NCBI GenBank assembly: GCA_001302245.1
Contig: LGYU01000020.1
Coordinates: 186,001 to 250,000, forward strand
DNA from: Chitinophagaceae bacterium PMP191F
GTDB taxonomy: Bacteria; Bacteroidota; Bacteroidia; Chitinophagales; Chitinophagaceae
Length of the DNA: 64,000 nt
Direction of reading: 5' to 3'
Positions 61,352 through 64,000 of the stretch are shown in pieces (the first letter of the stretch is position 1; each line of letters starts with the position of its first letter). A program made the translations under genes and the position numbers. Under the pieces are notes generated by a model. It worked only from the letters and a program-made list of their open reading frames with translations, was not told where the DNA came from and did no database searches.

Positions 61352-64000
61352 ATGAAAAGAAACCTGTTCATTTTACTCTGTATTGTACTGGACGTTGCAG
61401 TACACGGGCAAGCCATATCGCTGGAAGGTTCGTGGAGCTTTGCTATAGACCGTGAAGATGCAGGTATAAAAGAACAGTGGTATGCTAAAAGACTACAGGC
61501 AGATAGTGTACGCCTGCCGGGGTCTATGCTCACCAATGGAAAAGGTGATGCGGTAACGTTACAGACAAAATGGACGGGGAGTATTTATGATAGCAGTTGG
61601 TTCTTCAATCCACGACTGGCAAAATACCGTCAGCTCGATGACCTTAAATTCCCCTTCTGGCTAACGCCTGCAAAATATTATGTGGGAGCTGCCTGGTACC
61701 AGAAAGAAATAACAGTACCTGCCTCCTGGACTGATCAGCATATTACATTGTTCCTGGAAAGATGTCATACAGAAACGATGGTATGGGTAGACGGCAAACC
61801 ATGTGGCATGCAGAACAGTATGGTGGCGCCTCATGAATACGATCTTACAAAATATTGTTCCCCGGGAAAACATACCATTACAGTTCGTATAGACAACAGG
61901 ATCAAAGCGATCAATGTTGGCCCTGATTCACATAGTTTAACTGATCATACACAAGGCAACTGGAATGGTATAATTGGAGATATTGAACTGCGTGCAACAC
62001 CGCTGGTGTGGATCAGTGATGTGCAGGTATACCCGGATGTACAGAAAAAAACAGCCCGTGTACTTGTTGTGGTAAAAAGTAAAGCGTCTTTCAAAGGAAC
62101 GATCACTGCAGGTGCCAGAAGTTTTAACAGCAGTGTAGTACACACCGTACAGCCGGTAAGTACCCCTTTTGAAACAGGAAATGATACAACCTATTCAGGA
62201 CAATGGGAGCTGTTATTGCCTATGACCGATAAGGTACAGTTGTGGGATGAATTCAATCCCGCTTTGTATAAACTGCATGTAACATTACAGACAAACCGCA
62301 AAGAAACTGATACACGCGATGTGCAGTTTGGTATGCGCTCATTTGATATACAGGGTACTGGTTTCACCATCAATGGACGCCCTGTTTTTTTGCGGGGTAC
62401 AGTCAATAACTGTGAGTTTCCGCTGACTGGTTTTCCGCCGATGGATGTGGCAGCCTGGGAAAAATTATTTGCTACGGCAAAAGCATTCGGATTAAATCAC
62501 ATGCGTTTTCATTCATGGTGTCCGCCGGAAGCAGCGTTTATAGCCGCGGACAAAACCGGTTTTTACCTGCAGCCGGAAGGTCCCAGCTGGCCCAACCATG
62601 GTACTTCCATTGGTGATGGAAAACCAATTGACAGATTTTTGTATGAAGAAACGGAACGTATGGCTGCACGTTATGGCAACTATGCCTCTTTCTGTATGAT
62701 GGCAGCTGGTAATGAACCTGCAGGACGTAACCAGGCAAAATACCTGGGAGATTTTGTTCGCTACTGGCAGCAAAGAGACAAACGCAGGGTATATACCGGG
62801 GCTTCTGTGGCTATGAGCTGGCCATTGGTACCGGAGAATGATTATATGGTAAAATCTGGTCCGCGTGGATTGGCCTGGAAAAACAGTGCGCCTGAAAGCA
62901 ATTCAGATTATCATACTGCAATAGAAAAGTTCAATGTACCATACGTAACACATGAAATGGGGCAATGGTGTGTATTCCCGGATTTTAAAGAGATAGCCGC
63001 ATACACCGGTGTATACAAAGCAAAGAATTTTGAAATGTTCCGCCAGGACCTGGCAGATCATGGCATGGATAGCATGGCACAATCATTCCTGATGGCTTCC
63101 GGCAAACTACAGGCGCTGTGTTATAAAAATGAAATTGAAAAAACACTGCGTACCAAAGGGCTGGCTGGTTTTCAGTTACTGGGCTTACAGGATTTTCCTG
63201 GTCAGGGAACTGCATTGGTGGGCGTGCTCAATGCATTGTGGCAGCCTAAAGGATATGTTACAGCAGAACAGTTCAGACGTTTCTGCAACGCTACGGTCCC
63301 ATTGATCCGTACCGGAAAATTTGTATATCACAATAATGAATCACTCAAGGCTGCAATAGAAATATATCATTACGGCAGCAAACCATTATCAAAGGCATTG
63401 ATCCGCTGGAAACTAACCAACGATAAAGGGCAGATCTTTGCACAACAACAGATGCCTGCGCAGGATATCCCTGTGGGTAATGGCAATGTAGCCGGAAATA
63501 TAGAGGCTGATCTGTCAAAGATCGTTACAGCCACTCACCTGAAACTGGAAATAACTATTGATAATACTGTTTTTGCCAATGACTGGGATTTCTGGGTGTA
63601 CCCCGCAACACTTCCTGATATACAGAATAGCACCGTTTATTATACAGATACGTTGGATACCCGTGCAGAGTATGTATTGCAACACGGTGGTAAAGTCTTT
63701 TTATATGCAGCAGGTAAAGTGGTAAAAGGAAAAGAAGTAGTGAACTATCTCACACCCGTTTTCTGGAACACCAGTTGGTTCAAAATGCGTCCGCCGCATA
63801 CACTGGGATTTGTGTGTAATCCCAAACATGCTGCGTTTGCTGATTTCCCTACTGAATATCATAGCAATCTGCAATGGTGGGATATTGTTAACAATGCACA
63901 GGTAATGCACCTGGAAGATTTTCCGAAAGGCTTCGTGCCATTACTGCAACCCATTGACACATGGTTTATGAACCGTAAACTGGCCATACTGCTGGAAGCA
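61352..64000 (+). CDS. GH2-type glycoside hydrolase, 3' end outside window
   Basis: The frame is open from the ATG at 61352 to the last base (883 codons) without a stop, so the gene continues beyond the window. A signal peptide (ending AVHGQA) is followed by a sugar-binding domain (AISLEGSWSFAIDREDAG, CHTETMVWVDGKPCG). An immunoglobulin-like domain comes next, then a barrel with NGRPVFLRGTVNNCEFPLTG and MRFHSWCPPEAAFIAADKTG. The acid/base Glu is in MAAGNEPAGRN (about residue 456) and the probable nucleophile in YVTHEMGQW (about 534). Large GH2 enzymes of this kind occur in rhamnogalacturonan loci of Bacteroides; beta-galactosidase, -glucuronidase or -galacturonidase activity cannot be told apart here. 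Confidence 0.88.
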   Translation, partial: MKRNLFILLCIVLDVAVHGQAISLEGSWSFAIDREDAGIKEQWYAKRLQADSVRLPGSMLTNGKGDAVTLQTKWTGSIYDSSWFFNPRLAKYRQLDDLKFPFWLTPAKYYVGAAWYQKEITVPASWTDQHITLFLERCHTETMVWVDGKPCGMQNSMVAPHEYDLTKYCSPGKHTITVRIDNRIKAINVGPDSHSLTDHTQGNWNGIIGDIELRATPLVWISDVQVYPDVQKKTARVLVVVKSKASFKGTITAGARSFNSSVVHTVQPVSTPFETGNDTTYSGQWELLLPMTDKVQLWDEFNPALYKLHVTLQTNRKETDTRDVQFGMRSFDIQGTGFTINGRPVFLRGTVNNCEFPLTGFPPMDVAAWEKLFATAKAFGLNHMRFHSWCPPEAAFIAADKTGFYLQPEGPSWPNHGTSIGDGKPIDRFLYEETERMAARYGNYASFCMMAAGNEPAGRNQAKYLGDFVRYWQQRDKRRVYTGASVAMSWPLVPENDYMVKSGPRGLAWKNSAPESNSDYHTAIEKFNVPYVTHEMGQWCVFPDFKEIAAYTGVYKAKNFEMFRQDLADHGMDSMAQSFLMASGKLQALCYKNEIEKTLRTKGLAGFQLLGLQDFPGQGTALVGVLNALWQPKGYVTAEQFRRFCNATVPLIRTGKFVYHNNESLKAAIEIYHYGSKPLSKALIRWKLTNDKGQIFAQQQMPAQDIPVGNGNVAGNIEADLSKIVTATHLKLEITIDNTVFANDWDFWVYPATLPDIQNSTVYYTDTLDTRAEYVLQHGGKVFLYAAGKVVKGKEVVNYLTPVFWNTSWFKMRPPHTLGFVCNPKHAAFADFPTEYHSNLQWWDIVNNAQVMHLEDFPKGFVPLLQPIDTWFMNRKLAILLEA

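Noticed and set aside
1-64000. tRNA, rRNA or CRISPR array
   Set aside because: I looked for the T-arm motif, rRNA-like blocks and evenly spaced identical repeats and found none; the repeats present are dispersed and diverged.

Overview
The window comes from a Bacteroidota chromosome, most likely a soil or plant-associated Chitinophagaceae-type organism (genus is my inference). The supporting signs are paired SusC/SusD outer-membrane genes, lipoproteins with fasciclin domains, TAnnTTTG-like -7 boxes, few Shine-Dalgarno sequences, and moderate GC. Almost everything in it serves one task: taking apart pectin, above all rhamnogalacturonan-I, and carrying the released sugars to central metabolism.

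Bases 1-3253 hold the 3' end of a UxaA-type dehydratase, two short-chain dehydrogenases (SDRs) and a fumarylacetoacetate-hydrolase-family enzyme, all on +. Together they match an oxidative, non-phosphorylating L-fucose-type deoxysugar route. A structured three-stem element lies between the first two genes, and an intrinsic terminator closes the unit. Bases 3254-5118 are gene-poor. They contain a 227-aa Bacteroidota protein of unknown role and a second, degenerate copy of the preceding gene end plus terminator.

Bases 5119-10733 are a hexuronate module: a divergent LacI regulator, an SDR-type mannonate oxidoreductase, uxuA, kduD and kduI. They convert uronates and unsaturated uronates (the products of pectin lyases and GH105) to 2-keto-3-deoxygluconate. 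KDG kinase and KDPG aldolase are not in the window.

Bases 10969-21924 are a rhamnose module: a divergent GntR-type regulator with a sugar-binding-like domain, then rhaT, a RhaE-RhaW fusion (aldolase plus dehydrogenase), rhaM, rhaI, rhaB and lutABC. The operon can take L-rhamnose to dihydroxyacetone phosphate plus lactate, and lactate on to pyruvate.

Bases 22286-38091, on the - strand, hold seven genes in compact order: a lipoprotein with probably four FAS1 domains, SusC, SusD, two FAS1 lipoproteins, SusC, SusD. A perfect-stem terminator ends this row, and a small secreted protein follows. The FAS1 lipoproteins stand where SusE/F-type surface glycan-binding proteins usually stand, which is the most unusual part of the window.

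Bases 38092-64000 are the enzyme arsenal on +, after a 1-kb leader or intergenic region with a candidate promoter and terminator. In order: GH105, GH95, a CE12-like esterase, PL22, GH106, a SnoaL/DUF4440-like protein, GH2, GH43 (apparently a separate single-gene unit), a sialate-O-acetylesterase-like esterase, GH28, two tandem PL11 lyases, a CE12 esterase and a second GH2 that runs off the end. These cover backbone cleavage, deacetylation, rhamnose and unsaturated galacturonate release, and galactose, arabinose or fucose side-chain removal. Three junctions in this region use TAATG one-base stop/start overlaps.

The spacers throughout carry decayed inverted repeats built from a few recurring words. 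No tRNA, rRNA, CRISPR array or transposase was seen.
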